Positions 8,164 through 16,538 of a DNA stretch of 64,000 nucleotides are shown here, piece after piece. The stretch's first letter is position 1. Each line of letters opens with the position of its first letter. The notes beneath the pieces are model-generated. The model ran no database searches. It was not told the origin of the DNA and was given only the letters and a program-made list of their open reading frames with translations. The stretch lies in assembly GCF_029892565.1 (NCBI RefSeq), contig NZ_JARXVH010000027.1, positions 1 to 64,000 on the forward strand, written 5' to 3'. The translations under genes and the position numbers were made by a program. The DNA comes from Streptomyces pseudovenezuelae. Its GTDB lineage: Bacteria > Actinomycetota > Actinomycetes > Streptomycetales > Streptomycetaceae.

Positions 8164-9331
8164 GCGCCGCCAGCGCGATCCGCTGTGCCACGGCGTTCAT
8201 TTCCTCGCCCTTCGCGTCCGTCGCGCCCACCGAGTAGACGAGCGTGCGGCTCAGATCGCGGGTCGCGGCGATCACCGCGCTGTAGCCGTACCGGGAGCCC
8301 GACTTGACCCAGTACGTGCGACCGTCGACCACGAACCGCTGGAGCCCGGCGCTGTAACTGGCGCCCTCGATCCCCGCGGGCACGGTGAACATCTCCCGCA
8401 GCTGCGGCCCGTGCACGATCCGGCCCCGGAAGAGAGAGGTGACCAGCTGTTCCAGGTCCGCGGTCGTGGAGATCATGTCACCGGCCGCGAACCGGTCCGC
8501 TTGGTTCCAGTCGGTCACGTCGACGAACTCCGTTGTCCCGTCGGCCTGTTCGACCGCCTGGTAGCCGTGGTTGTGCGGTCCGCGGATCCGGGGATCGGTC
8601 CCGGGGAAGTACGTGTCCCGCATCCCGGCGGGGCGCAGCACGAGCCGGGTGGCCTCGTCGGCGTACGAGTGCCCCGTCACCTTCTCGATCAGCATCCCGA
8701 GGACCGTGTAGTTGATGTTGAGGTAGTGCTGCTGCCGGCCAGGGCGGAACTCCGGCCCCTTCGCCACCGCCGACGCCACCACCTGCTCCGGCGTGAGCGT
8801 GTCGAAGCGGTGCGCGTACTGGTCCTCGAAGTCGCCCCACCCGTCGCCGGCCTGGACACCGCTGGTGTGGTTCAGCAACTGCCGTACGGTGATCGGCTCG
8901 AAGCGCGAGGTCAGCAGCCCGGGGAGATAGCGCTGGACGGGCGTGCCCAGGTCGATCCGGCCCTGTGCGGCCAGCTTCAGCACGGCCGCCGCGGTGACCA
9001 CCTTCGTCGTCGAACCGGCCCGGAAACGGGCGTCCGGATCCGCCGCCCGCCCGCTCACCAGATCGCGCACGCCCGCGCTGCCCCGCCAACTCCCGTCACT
9101 GCCCCCGACCCGCACGAGAGCCGCCGTCGCGTCGGCGTCCGGCAGACCGGAGATCGCGGCCTGGAGGGCGACGGCGTCCGGTGCGGTGCCAGGGTCGGTG
9201 ACCGGGCGCGCGGACGCGGTTGAGGCGGAGGCGGCCGGGGCGGGTGCCGCCGAGGCCGGCGCGGCCAGCGGGCCCGCCGCCGTGAGGGCGAGGACGAATG
9301 AGGCGGCGAGAATGGAAGGTCGGGGGCGCAT
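8156..9331 (-). CDS. Secreted serine hydrolase, class C beta-lactamase/DD-peptidase family
   Basis: A 391-residue exported enzyme. The Sec signal peptide covers about residues 1-30 and ends in ASAAPA. The penicillin-binding fold is shown by the nucleophile motif STTK (after FRAG), the second motif in YLNINYTVLG, and the third near the C-terminus as KSG (WVKSGSRYG). Members include D-alanyl-D-alanine carboxypeptidases, esterases and beta-lactamases; the substrate cannot be read from sequence. I chose ATG 9331 because the signal peptide begins there, although the frame is open upstream to 9460. The 3' end overlaps the convergent membrane-protein gene by eight bases. Confidence 0.85.
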   Translation of the reverse strand: MRPRPSILAASFVLALTAAGPLAAPASAAPAPAASASTASARPVTDPGTAPDAVALQAAISGLPDADATAALVRVGGSDGSWRGSAGVRDLVSGRAADPDARFRAGSTTKVVTAAAVLKLAAQGRIDLGTPVQRYLPGLLTSRFEPITVRQLLNHTSGVQAGDGWGDFEDQYAHRFDTLTPEQVVASAVAKGPEFRPGRQQHYLNINYTVLGMLIEKVTGHSYADEATRLVLRPAGMRDTYFPGTDPRIRGPHNHGYQAVEQADGTTEFVDVTDWNQADRFAAGDMISTTADLEQLVTSLFRGRIVHGPQLREMFTVPAGIEGASYSAGLQRFVVDGRTYWVKSGSRYGYSAVIAATRDLSRTLVYSVGATDAKGEEMNAVAQRIALAALK

Positions 9332-9621
9332 CGGCTGCTCCAGGGGGCTGCGGCGATTGCTGTCGTCGATCAGCCTCCGGTGCGGGCCCCACCCCGCGGA
9401 TCGTCGGCGGGGAGGGGGCCGGCCCCTGACCGGACCCCGAGTAACTCCCTTACCCGGCAAGGGCGTTGTGGGGGATGACCCCTACGGGTGAAAAAGTGTT
9501 ATCCCGCCCGCTCCCACCGCGTCTCCTCTCGCACCCGCCGTCCCCCACACCCCGGGAACCACCACCAAGAGCGCGGCTGAGAAGGTGCGGTCGGAGGGCG
9601 GTGACCTTGGAGAGGACGGAC

Positions 9622-11271
9622 GTGGACGGGCGGCAGTGGCGTTCCACCATCGCGGCGGCGCAGGCCGGTGACCGGCAGGCGCTGGACGACCTGGTCGCCG
9701 GCTGGCTGCCGTTGGTCTACAACGTCGTCGGCCGCGCCCTGAACGGTCACGCCGACGTGGACGACGTCGTCCAGGAGACGATGCTGCGCGCCGTCGACAA
9801 CCTCGGTTCCCTGCGCGACCCGGACAGCTTCCGGTCCTGGCTGATGGCGATCGCCATGCGGCAGATACGGGACCGGGCGCGTCGCAGGTCCACCGAGAAA
9901 CTGGACGAGTCGGCCGCCCGCGAGGCCACCGACTTCGCCGAACTCACCGTGCTGCGGCTCCAGTTGGAGGGCCAGCGGCGCGAGGTCGCCGAGGCGGTGC
10001 GCTGGCTGGACGACGAGGACCGGCAGTTGCTGTCGCTGTGGTGGCTGGAGGTCGCGGGGGAGCTGAGCCGACGCGAGCTGGCGGCCGCCGTCGGCATCAG
10101 CCGGCAGCACGCGGCCGTGCGCGTCCAGCGGATGAAGGAGCGGCTGGAGACCGCGCGCGGCATCGTGCGGGCGCTGGACGGCGCCTGCCCGGAACTGCGC
10201 GAGCTGACCGCCCGCTGGACCGGACGGCCCGACTCGGTCTGGCGCAAACGCCTGGCCCGGCACATCAGGGGCTGCGCCTACTGCTCGGACACGCACGAGT
10301 CCGTCGTACCCGCCGAACGCCTGCTCGTCGGTATCGCCCTCGTCCCGCTCCCCGTCGGCTTCACCCTGTCCCTGGCCTTCGGCGGCAAGACGGCGGCGGC
10401 CGCCACCTCGGCCGGCTGGTCCGCCAAGCTGCTCGGCGCCCTGACCAAGCCGGCCGTCGCCGTGACGGCGAGCGCGACCATCGTCGCGGGCGGCGCGTAC
10501 GTGGGCACGCGCCCGGCCGACACCCCGCCCCCACGCGCGGCGACCACTCCCACCGCCAGCTACCGCTCCCCGTCCCCCAGCAGCACGCCCTCCTCGTCGC
10601 CGTCACCTACCCCGTCCTCCTCACCCACGAAGAAGACGACCGCCCAGTACGGCAGCGTCGTGGACGCCGTCGACTCCGCCCCGGACCCCGACACCCCGCC
10701 CGCCGCCCTCCCGCACCGCCCCGGGTCCGGCGTCACCAGCACCGGCGGCGCGCACGCCACCATGAACCACCGCGGGGACGCCGTGACGCTCAGCGGCCGG
10801 GGCTATGTCCTGGTCCGCTGGCAGATCTCGCCGCAGTACCGGGCCGGCAGCCTGGTCATGCCGAGCTGGACCGGCCTGAAGGGCAAGCTCTTCCACGTCG
10901 CCTCGGGCGGCGGCAAACGCATGGACGACCCGGTCGGCACGACCGGCAACTCCGCCACCGGCATGGGCAGTTCGGCCACCGGCTACGCGGTCCTGCCCAC
11001 CGGCACCCAGCAGATGTGGCAGAACGAGTACTTCTACGTCGACGGCACCGTCACCCTCACCGTGAACGAACGCGGCGCCGACTACGGCCTGAACGTCTTC
11101 CCCACCACCTGGGACGCGGTCGAGAAGGACGTCACCACCGGCCCCGCCCAGGGCGCGATCCGCTACGGCCTGGTCCGCGACACCGGCAGGGACGACACCC
11201 CCGTACCGCAGTACGCCACCCGCGCGACCCCTGCCGACCCGGCGACGGTGGCCCAGCGCTCGCGTCTGTAG
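9622..11271 (+). CDS. ECF-type sigma factor with zinc-finger-like region and long C-terminal extension
   Basis: An ECF-like protein of about 549 residues. Region 2 (VDDVVQETMLRAV, FRSWLMAIAMRQIRDRARR) and region 4 (EDRQLLSLWWLE, then a helix-turn-helix around SRRELAAAVGISRQHAAVRVQRMK) come first. They are followed by a short HIRGCAYCSDTH segment like an anti-sigma zinc finger, a hydrophobic stretch, a Ser/Pro/Thr-rich linker and about 190 residues of Gly/Thr-rich beta-like text. This suggests sigma factor and sensor in one polypeptide, with the C-terminus possibly outside the membrane. The start is uncertain: GTG 9601, TTG 9607 and GTG 9622 are all in frame, and 9622 has GGAGAGGA five bases upstream. 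Confidence 0.8.
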   Translation: MDGRQWRSTIAAAQAGDRQALDDLVAGWLPLVYNVVGRALNGHADVDDVVQETMLRAVDNLGSLRDPDSFRSWLMAIAMRQIRDRARRRSTEKLDESAAREATDFAELTVLRLQLEGQRREVAEAVRWLDDEDRQLLSLWWLEVAGELSRRELAAAVGISRQHAAVRVQRMKERLETARGIVRALDGACPELRELTARWTGRPDSVWRKRLARHIRGCAYCSDTHESVVPAERLLVGIALVPLPVGFTLSLAFGGKTAAAATSAGWSAKLLGALTKPAVAVTASATIVAGGAYVGTRPADTPPPRAATTPTASYRSPSPSSTPSSSPSPTPSSSPTKKTTAQYGSVVDAVDSAPDPDTPPAALPHRPGSGVTSTGGAHATMNHRGDAVTLSGRGYVLVRWQISPQYRAGSLVMPSWTGLKGKLFHVASGGGKRMDDPVGTTGNSATGMGSSATGYAVLPTGTQQMWQNEYFYVDGTVTLTVNERGADYGLNVFPTTWDAVEKDVTTGPAQGAIRYGLVRDTGRDDTPVPQYATRATPADPATVAQRSRL

Positions 11272-11285
11272 CAGCCGCGCGCGGC

Positions 11286-11987
11286 TCAGTCGCCGTCGCT
11301 GTCACGCAGGGCGTGCAGGAGGTCGACGCGGTTGGTCGTGATGGAGTCGACGCCGAAGTCGAGCAGGCGGCGCATCGAGCGGCGGGTGTCGGGGGTCCAG
11401 ACGGAGAGCAGATAGCCGGAGCGGTGGACGTAGGTCGCGAGGTCCCGGTCGACCAGCGCGAAGCGGTAGTTGAGCCAGCGCGGGCGCACCGCGTCCAGCA
11501 GCGCGGGCCGCGGTGGTGCCAGCGACTTCCAGGTCAGCGCGATCTCGGCGGACGGGTCGGCGGCCCGGACGGCGAGCATGGCGGGGGCGTCCGCGGTGTA
11601 GTACGCGCGGTCGGCCGCGCCGCTGTCGCGCACGACCTCCATGATCCGCTGGACCGTACGCAGCTCCGGGTCGCCGGGCAGGTCGACCATGACCCGGCGG
11701 CCCTCGGTCGCGGCCAGCGCCTCCGCGAGGGTCGGCACCCCGCCGTCCGTGAGCCCGCGCACCTCGTCGGCCGACAGGGACCTGAGCGGCCGGTCGTGCT
11801 CCCACAGCCGCTTCAGCGTGTCGTCGTGCAACAGCACGGGGACGTCGTCCTTGGTCAGCCGCACATCGAACTCGACTGCGTCCGCGCCCTTTCGGAGCGC
11901 GGAACGCAGTGAGTCGGTGGTGTTCTCACGGACGCGGTAGGGGTCGCCGCGATGGGCGACTGCGGTCACCTTCTGCATGGACCCCAT
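11286..11987 (-). CDS. Glycerophosphodiester phosphodiesterase
   Basis: A 233-residue cytoplasmic enzyme that hydrolyses glycerophosphodiesters to glycerol-3-phosphate and an alcohol. The TIM-barrel signature is clear: HRGD at the start (AHRGDPYRVRENT), VEFDVRLTKDDVPVLLHDDTL with acidic metal ligands, and the late motif VWTPDTRRSMRRLLDFGVDSITTNRVD. No signal peptide is present, unlike secreted GlpQ. The ATG at 11987 has CGGAG eight bases upstream; a second ATG lies at 11978. It follows the deaminase gene by 17 bases and is probably co-transcribed with it. Confidence 0.9.
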   Translation of the reverse strand: MGSMQKVTAVAHRGDPYRVRENTTDSLRSALRKGADAVEFDVRLTKDDVPVLLHDDTLKRLWEHDRPLRSLSADEVRGLTDGGVPTLAEALAATEGRRVMVDLPGDPELRTVQRIMEVVRDSGAADRAYYTADAPAMLAVRAADPSAEIALTWKSLAPPRPALLDAVRPRWLNYRFALVDRDLATYVHRSGYLLSVWTPDTRRSMRRLLDFGVDSITTNRVDLLHALRDSDGD

Positions 11988-12004
11988 TGTGGTGACTCCG
12001 TGAC

Positions 12005-13066
12005 TCAGGGGGCGAGCCACGCCGTGGTGAAGGTGTCGATCTCGTCGCGGATCCGTGCCTTGCCCGCGACGTCCAGGAAGGAGGCGTCGACCGCGTTCTT
12101 CGCCAGCTCCGCGAGCCCCCGCTCGTCGAGGTCGAGCAGCCGGGCGGCGACCGCGTACTCGTTGTCGAGGTCGGTGCCGAACATCGGCGGGTCGTCGGAG
12201 TTGATCGTGACGATGACCCCGGCCCGCACGAACTCCTTGATCGGGTGCTCGCCGAGGGTGCGGACCGCGCGCGTGGCGATGTTGGAGGTCGGGCAGACCT
12301 CCAACGCGATCCGCTGCTCGGCCAGATGCGCGAGCAGCTTCGGGTCCTGGGCGGAGCTCGTCCCGTGCCCGATGCGCTCGGCGCGCAGATACGTCAGGGC
12401 GTCCCACACCGTCTCCGGTCCCGTGGTCTCCCCGGCGTGCGGCACCGAATGCAGCCCGGCGGCGATCGCCCGGTCGAAGTAGGGCTTGAACTGCGGCCGC
12501 GGTACGCCGATCTCGGGCCCGCCGAGCCCGAACGAGACCAGCCCCTCCGGGCGCAGCCGGTCGTCGGTGGCCAGCCGCGTGGTCTCCTCGGCGGCCTCCA
12601 GACCCGCCTCGCCGGGAATGTCGAAGCACCAGCGCAGCACGGTCCCGAACTCCGCCTCGGCCGCCTTGCGCGCGTCCTCGATCGCGTCCATGAAGGCCCG
12701 CTCGTCGATCCCGCGCCGGGTCGAGGAGAACGGCGTGATGGTCAGCTCGGCGTACCGCACCTGCTGCCGGGCCAGCTCCCGGGCCACCTCGTACGTCAGC
12801 AGCCGCACGTCCTCGGGGGTGCGGATCAGGTCGACGACGGACAGGTACACGTCGATGAAGTGCGCGAAGTCCGTGAACGTGAAGTAGTCGACGAGGGCCT
12901 CGGGGTCGGTGGGCACCTTGGAGTCGGGGTGCCGGGCGGCCAGTTCCGAGACGATGCGCGGGGAGGCGGAGCCGACGTGATGCACGTGCAGTTCGGCCTT
13001 GGGCAGTGCGGCGATGAAGGCGTGCAGCTCGCGCGGGGCGACGGACGCGTCGAGGTGGTCGGTCAA
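12005..13066 (-). CDS. Adenosine deaminase-family enzyme, possibly aminodeoxyfutalosine deaminase
   Basis: A 353-residue metal-dependent deaminase of the adenosine deaminase family. Visible ligand and catalytic motifs are HVH (about residue 24), HAGE (about 208), IGHGTS (about 235) and NSDDP (about 288). The first motif reads ELHVHHVGS rather than the ELHxHLDGS of classical adenosine deaminases, which suggests a different nucleoside. Related Streptomyces proteins (COG1816) have been shown to act on 6-aminodeoxyfutalosine in the futalosine route to menaquinone; assignment here is by resemblance and remembered gene order. I chose TTG 13066, preceded by GGGAGGAA seven bases away. It forms an operon with the phosphodiesterase downstream. 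Confidence 0.85.
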   Translation of the reverse strand: MTDHLDASVAPRELHAFIAALPKAELHVHHVGSASPRIVSELAARHPDSKVPTDPEALVDYFTFTDFAHFIDVYLSVVDLIRTPEDVRLLTYEVARELARQQVRYAELTITPFSSTRRGIDERAFMDAIEDARKAAEAEFGTVLRWCFDIPGEAGLEAAEETTRLATDDRLRPEGLVSFGLGGPEIGVPRPQFKPYFDRAIAAGLHSVPHAGETTGPETVWDALTYLRAERIGHGTSSAQDPKLLAHLAEQRIALEVCPTSNIATRAVRTLGEHPIKEFVRAGVIVTINSDDPPMFGTDLDNEYAVAARLLDLDERGLAELAKNAVDASFLDVAGKARIRDEIDTFTTAWLAP

Positions 13067-13228
13067 GGGGGTTCCTCCCCGGAACGGCGCCCCGGGGCGG
13101 CTCGGCCTCACGGGACGCGGGTGATCGGCTGATCGATGACTCGAGGATCATCGTAGGCGGGGGTTGGACGGCGGGTGAGGTCGGTGGGCGCGCGGGCGAC
13201 AAACCGGACGACGGGCCGGGCGGGGAAT

Positions 13229-13269
13229 CGGTCCATGAACCGGTCCATGAACCGGTCCATGAACCGGTC
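13229..13269. repeat. 12-bp tandem repeat in the divergent intergenic region
   Basis: Three perfect copies of CGGTCCATGAAC (13229-13240, 13241-13252, 13253-13264) and a partial fourth (to 13269). They lie between the deaminase (leftward) and the DUF4190-like gene (rightward), about 50 bases before the latter's start. The ACCGGT junctions are palindromic. The 12-bp period does not match a helical turn, so both a regulatory role and neutral slippage remain possible. Confidence 0.85.
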
Positions 13270-13321
13270 GGTGGACTGGTCGGCGAACCGGGCGGTGAGC
13301 AGTTCAAGGTGAGGCTTTACC

Positions 13322-14119
13322 ATGGCGAGGCGATCGATCGAGGGGGACGGGAACGTGGTGGACGGGACACAGCCGGCCGGGGGAGCGGGAGCGGAACGCG
13401 ACCCGTGGGCACCGCCGCCCGAGGAGAAGACGTCGCTGGACAAGGGCGCCCGCCCGGGTCCCGGTGAGCAGCCCCAGCCGCCCTCGTATCAGCCGCCTCC
13501 GGCGTACCCGCAGCCGCCGTCCGTGCACGACCAGGCGACGATGGCGGCCCTGCCGTCCGACGGCTTCGCCCCGCCCGGTCAGGGCACCCCCGGCTTCGGC
13601 GCCCCCACCTACGGCGCCCCCGGCACGCCCCCGCCCGGCTGGTCCGACTCCGCCGTTCCGCCCCCGCCGTTCGCGCCCACCGGCCCCGGCCCCGGTCAGC
13701 AGGGCCCGCCGGCCCCCGGCGGCTACGGCTACCCCGCCTACCCGCAGGGCTACGGCTGGCCCGGTATGCAGCCGCCCCCGCAGAACGGCATGGGCACCGC
13801 GGCCATGGTGCTGGGCATCCTGTCCTGCTGCCTGTTCTGCATCTACGGCGTCGTCTCCCTCATCCTCGGCGTCCTCGCCGTGATCTTCGCCATCAAGGGC
13901 AAGCGACGGGCCGACCGCGGTGAGGCCACCAACCGCGGCCAGGCGCAGTCGGGCCTGATCACGGGCATCATCGGGATCGTCCTGGGCCTCGCCACGATCG
14001 CCCTGCTGATCGTCGGCATCGCGATCGCCGTGAACAATGACAACGACAGCGGCACCGACGACGGCTCGTACTACGACTCGGCCCCCGGCGTCTCCGCCCC
14101 GCTGCTGGCCCAGGGCTGA
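13322..14119 (+). CDS. DUF4190-like membrane protein with Pro/Gly-rich N-terminus
   Basis: A 265-residue protein. Residues 1-155 are rich in Pro, Gly, Gln and Tyr (YGYPAYPQGYGWPG) and probably disordered and cytoplasmic. Two long hydrophobic segments follow, about residues 158-190 (MVLGILSCCLFCIYGVVSLI...) and 212-240, separated by a charged loop KGKRRADRGEATNRGQAQSG. This matches the DUF4190 pattern common in Streptomyces. The function is unknown. ATG 13322 has AAGGTGAGG seven bases upstream; tandem GTGs at 13355/13358 are alternatives. Its last 49 bases overlap the convergent NADAR gene. Confidence 0.8.
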   Translation: MARRSIEGDGNVVDGTQPAGGAGAERDPWAPPPEEKTSLDKGARPGPGEQPQPPSYQPPPAYPQPPSVHDQATMAALPSDGFAPPGQGTPGFGAPTYGAPGTPPPGWSDSAVPPPPFAPTGPGPGQQGPPAPGGYGYPAYPQGYGWPGMQPPPQNGMGTAAMVLGILSCCLFCIYGVVSLILGVLAVIFAIKGKRRADRGEATNRGQAQSGLITGIIGIVLGLATIALLIVGIAIAVNNDNDSGTDDGSYYDSAPGVSAPLLAQG

Positions 14120-14706
14120 TCCTCACCGGTCCCACTGTCCTCACCCCGAAGCCGCGCCCGCGCCTCCATCAGTGCGAACCCGAGCAGATTCGGCCCCCGC
14201 CACCGCCCCGGATCCTCCGCGGCGGGGTCGTCCGCCGCGAGGCCGATGCCCCACACCCGGTCCACGGGACTGGCCTCGACCAGCACACGTGTGCCTGTCG
14301 TCAGCAGGAACTCCCGCAGCTCCGCGTGTGCCGCGAACTTGTGGACGCTGCCCTCGACCACGATCCCGAAGCGCTCCCGCTCCCAGGTCGCCTCGTCGAA
14401 GCCGCGCACCAGCCGCCCCGCCTTCTTGGCCTGGGAGGGATGGTCCGCCGCCAGGACGCGCCGCTCCGCCTCCGCGTCCCCGAACAGCCGCGCTTTCCGC
14501 GCCATCATCCAGTGCTCGGCGGTGCCGTACACCACCCCGTCCACCGTGAACGGCGCCGGCCACCACTGGCTCAGACAGCTCGACCCCACCTGACCGTCCG
14601 CCCGCGCCCGGTGCCCCCAGAAGTGCAGGTACTTCACCTTCGCCCCCGCGCGGACCGCCTTGACCAGCGCTTCCTGTGAATCGATCGTCCCCGTGATCCG
14701 TCCCAT
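14071..14706 (-). CDS. NADAR (YbiA/DUF1768) family protein
   Basis: A 211-residue protein of the NADAR family, whose studied members are N-glycosidases acting on riboflavin intermediates or ADP-ribose-containing compounds. Family text is clear: FWGH, LSQWWPAPFTVDGVVYGTAEHWMMARKA (read in two parts), FGD, HPSQAKKAGRLVRGFDEATWE and the closing WGIG with RWRGPNLLGFALMEAR. Length is slightly above the usual 150-180 because of N- and C-terminal tails. ATG 14706 (MGRITG) was chosen over the upstream in-frame start at 14736. It stands alone, convergent with the DUF4190-like gene and divergent from the polyamine locus. Confidence 0.85.
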   Translation of the reverse strand: MGRITGTIDSQEALVKAVRAGAKVKYLHFWGHRARADGQVGSSCLSQWWPAPFTVDGVVYGTAEHWMMARKARLFGDAEAERRVLAADHPSQAKKAGRLVRGFDEATWERERFGIVVEGSVHKFAAHAELREFLLTTGTRVLVEASPVDRVWGIGLAADDPAAEDPGRWRGPNLLGFALMEARARLRGEDSGTGEDQPWASSGAETPGAES

Positions 14707-14778
14707 GCACGCGAGTCTGGCAGCCACCACTGACATTCCGTCCGCCCTTTCCCGCGGTCACTCGACACCTGGTCGACA

Positions 14779-14814
14779 GATTCCGTCGTGTAACCAAAAG
14801 GCAACAACGGAATC
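14779..14814. promoter_or_regulatory. Inverted repeat upstream of the polyamine aldehyde dehydrogenase
   Basis: GATTCCGT (14779-14786) and its exact reverse complement ACGGAATC (14807-14814) are separated by 20 bases; the outer symmetry extends two further bases imperfectly. A second dyad, CAACAA (14802-14807) with TTGTTG (14817-14822), overlaps the right arm. The pair lies about 100 bases before the ATG at 14917, where a promoter for the locus is expected. The cognate protein is unknown. Confidence 0.45.
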
Positions 14815-14916
14815 ACTTGTTGGATGCCCTTTGCTCTGTCAGGATCGGCACTCAAATCGAGCTGGAGCTACGCCACCCGCCCCCGCGACCGAGGGGCTCC
14901 GGCGGAGGAGAGCGAC

Positions 14917-16455
14917 ATGCACAACCCGGGCAATACCACCCCGGAACGATTCCCGGCGCAGCACCGCTTCGCGGACGGCGCGCAGTACATCGCCGGCCGC
15001 CTGGCCAAGGGCACCTCCGGCCGTACGCACGCGGTCGTCGACCCGTCGACCGGCGAGGAGGTCCTCACCTACGAGCTGGCCGGCCCCGACGACGTGGACG
15101 CGGCCGTCGCGGCCGCCTGCGAGGCGTTCCCCGGCTGGTCCGCCGCCACCCCCGGCGACCGCTCCGACGCGCTGCACCGGCTCGCCGCCGTGCTCGCCGA
15201 CCGCGCCGAGGACTTCGCCCGCGCCGAGTCCCTCCAGTGCGGCAAGCCGCTGAAACTGACCCGCGAGTTCGACGTGCCGGGGACCGTCGACAACACCGCC
15301 TTCTTCGCCGGCGCCGCCCGGCATCTGCAGGGGCAGTCCGCCGGCGAGTACTCCGGCGACCACACCTCGTACGTGCGCCGCGAGCCCATCGGTGTCGTCG
15401 GCTCCATCGCGCCCTGGAACTACCCCCTCCAGATGGCCGCCTGGAAGATCCTCCCGGCCATCGCCGCGGGCAACACGATCGTGCTCAAACCGGCCGAGCT
15501 GACCCCGCTCACCTCGCTGCTGTTCGCCCAGGCCGTCACCGACGCCGGGATCCCGGACGGTGTCGTCAACATCGTCACCGGCACGGGCAGGGAGGCGGGC
15601 GAGCACCTGGTCGGCCACCCCGACGTGGTGATGACGTCCTTCACCGGCTCCACCGCCGTCGGCAAGCGCGTCGCCGAGATCGCCACCGCCACCGTCAAGC
15701 GCCTTCACCTGGAGCTCGGCGGCAAGGCGCCCTTCGTCGTGTTCGACGACGCCGACCTGGAGGCCGCCGCCAACGGCGCGGTCGCGGGCGCGCTGATCAA
15801 CACCGGCCAGGACTGCACCGCCGCCACGCGCGCGTACGTGCAGCGCCCGCTCTACGAGGCCTTCGTCGAGAAGACGGCCGCCCTGATGGAGACCGTCCGG
15901 CTGGGCGACCCCTTCGCCGCGGGCACCGACCTCGGCCCGCTGATCTCACACGTCCAGCGCGACCGCGTCGCCGGTTTCGTCGACCGGGCGCGTGCCTACG
16001 CGCGCGTGGTGACCGGCGGCGAGGCTCCCGGGGGAGAGCTGGAGAAGGGCGCCTACTACCGGCCCACCCTGATCGCCGACGCGGCCCAGGACAGCGAGGT
16101 CGTCCAGTCCGAGATCTTCGGCCCGGTCCTGGTGGTCCTGCCCTTCGACAGCGACGACGAGGGCATCGCGCTCGCCAACGACACCCCGTACGGACTCGCC
16201 GCCTCCGCCTGGAGCCGCGACGTCTACCGCGCCAATCGCGCCACCCGCGACATCAAGGCGGGCTGCGTGTGGATCAACGACCACATCCCGATCATCAGCG
16301 AGATGCCGCACGGCGGATACAAGGCCTCCGGCTTCGGCAAGGACATGTCGGCGTACTCCTTCGAGGAGTACACCCAGATCAAGCACGTCATGTTCGACAA
16401 CACGGCGGTGGCCAGGAAGGACTGGCACCGCACCATCTTCGGGGACCGGCTGTAG
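14917..16455 (+). CDS. Gamma-aminobutyraldehyde-type NAD(P)-dependent aldehyde dehydrogenase
   Basis: A 512-residue aldehyde dehydrogenase. The cofactor and catalytic landmarks are APWNYPLQ, the Glu motif LELGGKAP (about residue 265) and the nucleophile Cys in GQDCTAA (about 299). The context (polyamine ABC transporter and amine oxidoreductase immediately downstream, gabT further on) points to oxidation of 4-aminobutyraldehyde or its gamma-glutamyl form to GABA or gamma-glutamyl-GABA. ATG 14917 has GGAGGAG six bases upstream and fits the family start. It heads a run of six same-strand genes ending at 22114. Substrate is inferred from context. Confidence 0.9.
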   Translation: MHNPGNTTPERFPAQHRFADGAQYIAGRLAKGTSGRTHAVVDPSTGEEVLTYELAGPDDVDAAVAAACEAFPGWSAATPGDRSDALHRLAAVLADRAEDFARAESLQCGKPLKLTREFDVPGTVDNTAFFAGAARHLQGQSAGEYSGDHTSYVRREPIGVVGSIAPWNYPLQMAAWKILPAIAAGNTIVLKPAELTPLTSLLFAQAVTDAGIPDGVVNIVTGTGREAGEHLVGHPDVVMTSFTGSTAVGKRVAEIATATVKRLHLELGGKAPFVVFDDADLEAAANGAVAGALINTGQDCTAATRAYVQRPLYEAFVEKTAALMETVRLGDPFAAGTDLGPLISHVQRDRVAGFVDRARAYARVVTGGEAPGGELEKGAYYRPTLIADAAQDSEVVQSEIFGPVLVVLPFDSDDEGIALANDTPYGLAASAWSRDVYRANRATRDIKAGCVWINDHIPIISEMPHGGYKASGFGKDMSAYSFEEYTQIKHVMFDNTAVARKDWHRTIFGDRL

Positions 16456-16538
16456 TTCGACTCCGGCTACCGCCGGGCGGGAAGACCGGCCGCCGACCAC
16501 GGCCTCAACCTCGTCCCTCCTGAAAGGGCAGCAAGCGC

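Noticed and set aside
13229..13269. Short CRISPR-like array
   Set aside because: Units are 12 bp, directly adjacent without spacers, and no cas genes are present.
11286..13307. One long frame covering both the phosphodiesterase and the deaminase region as a fusion
   Set aside because: Only the last 233 codons resemble a protein family; upstream text is Arg/Gly-rich and out of frame with the real deaminase, which has its own start and stop.
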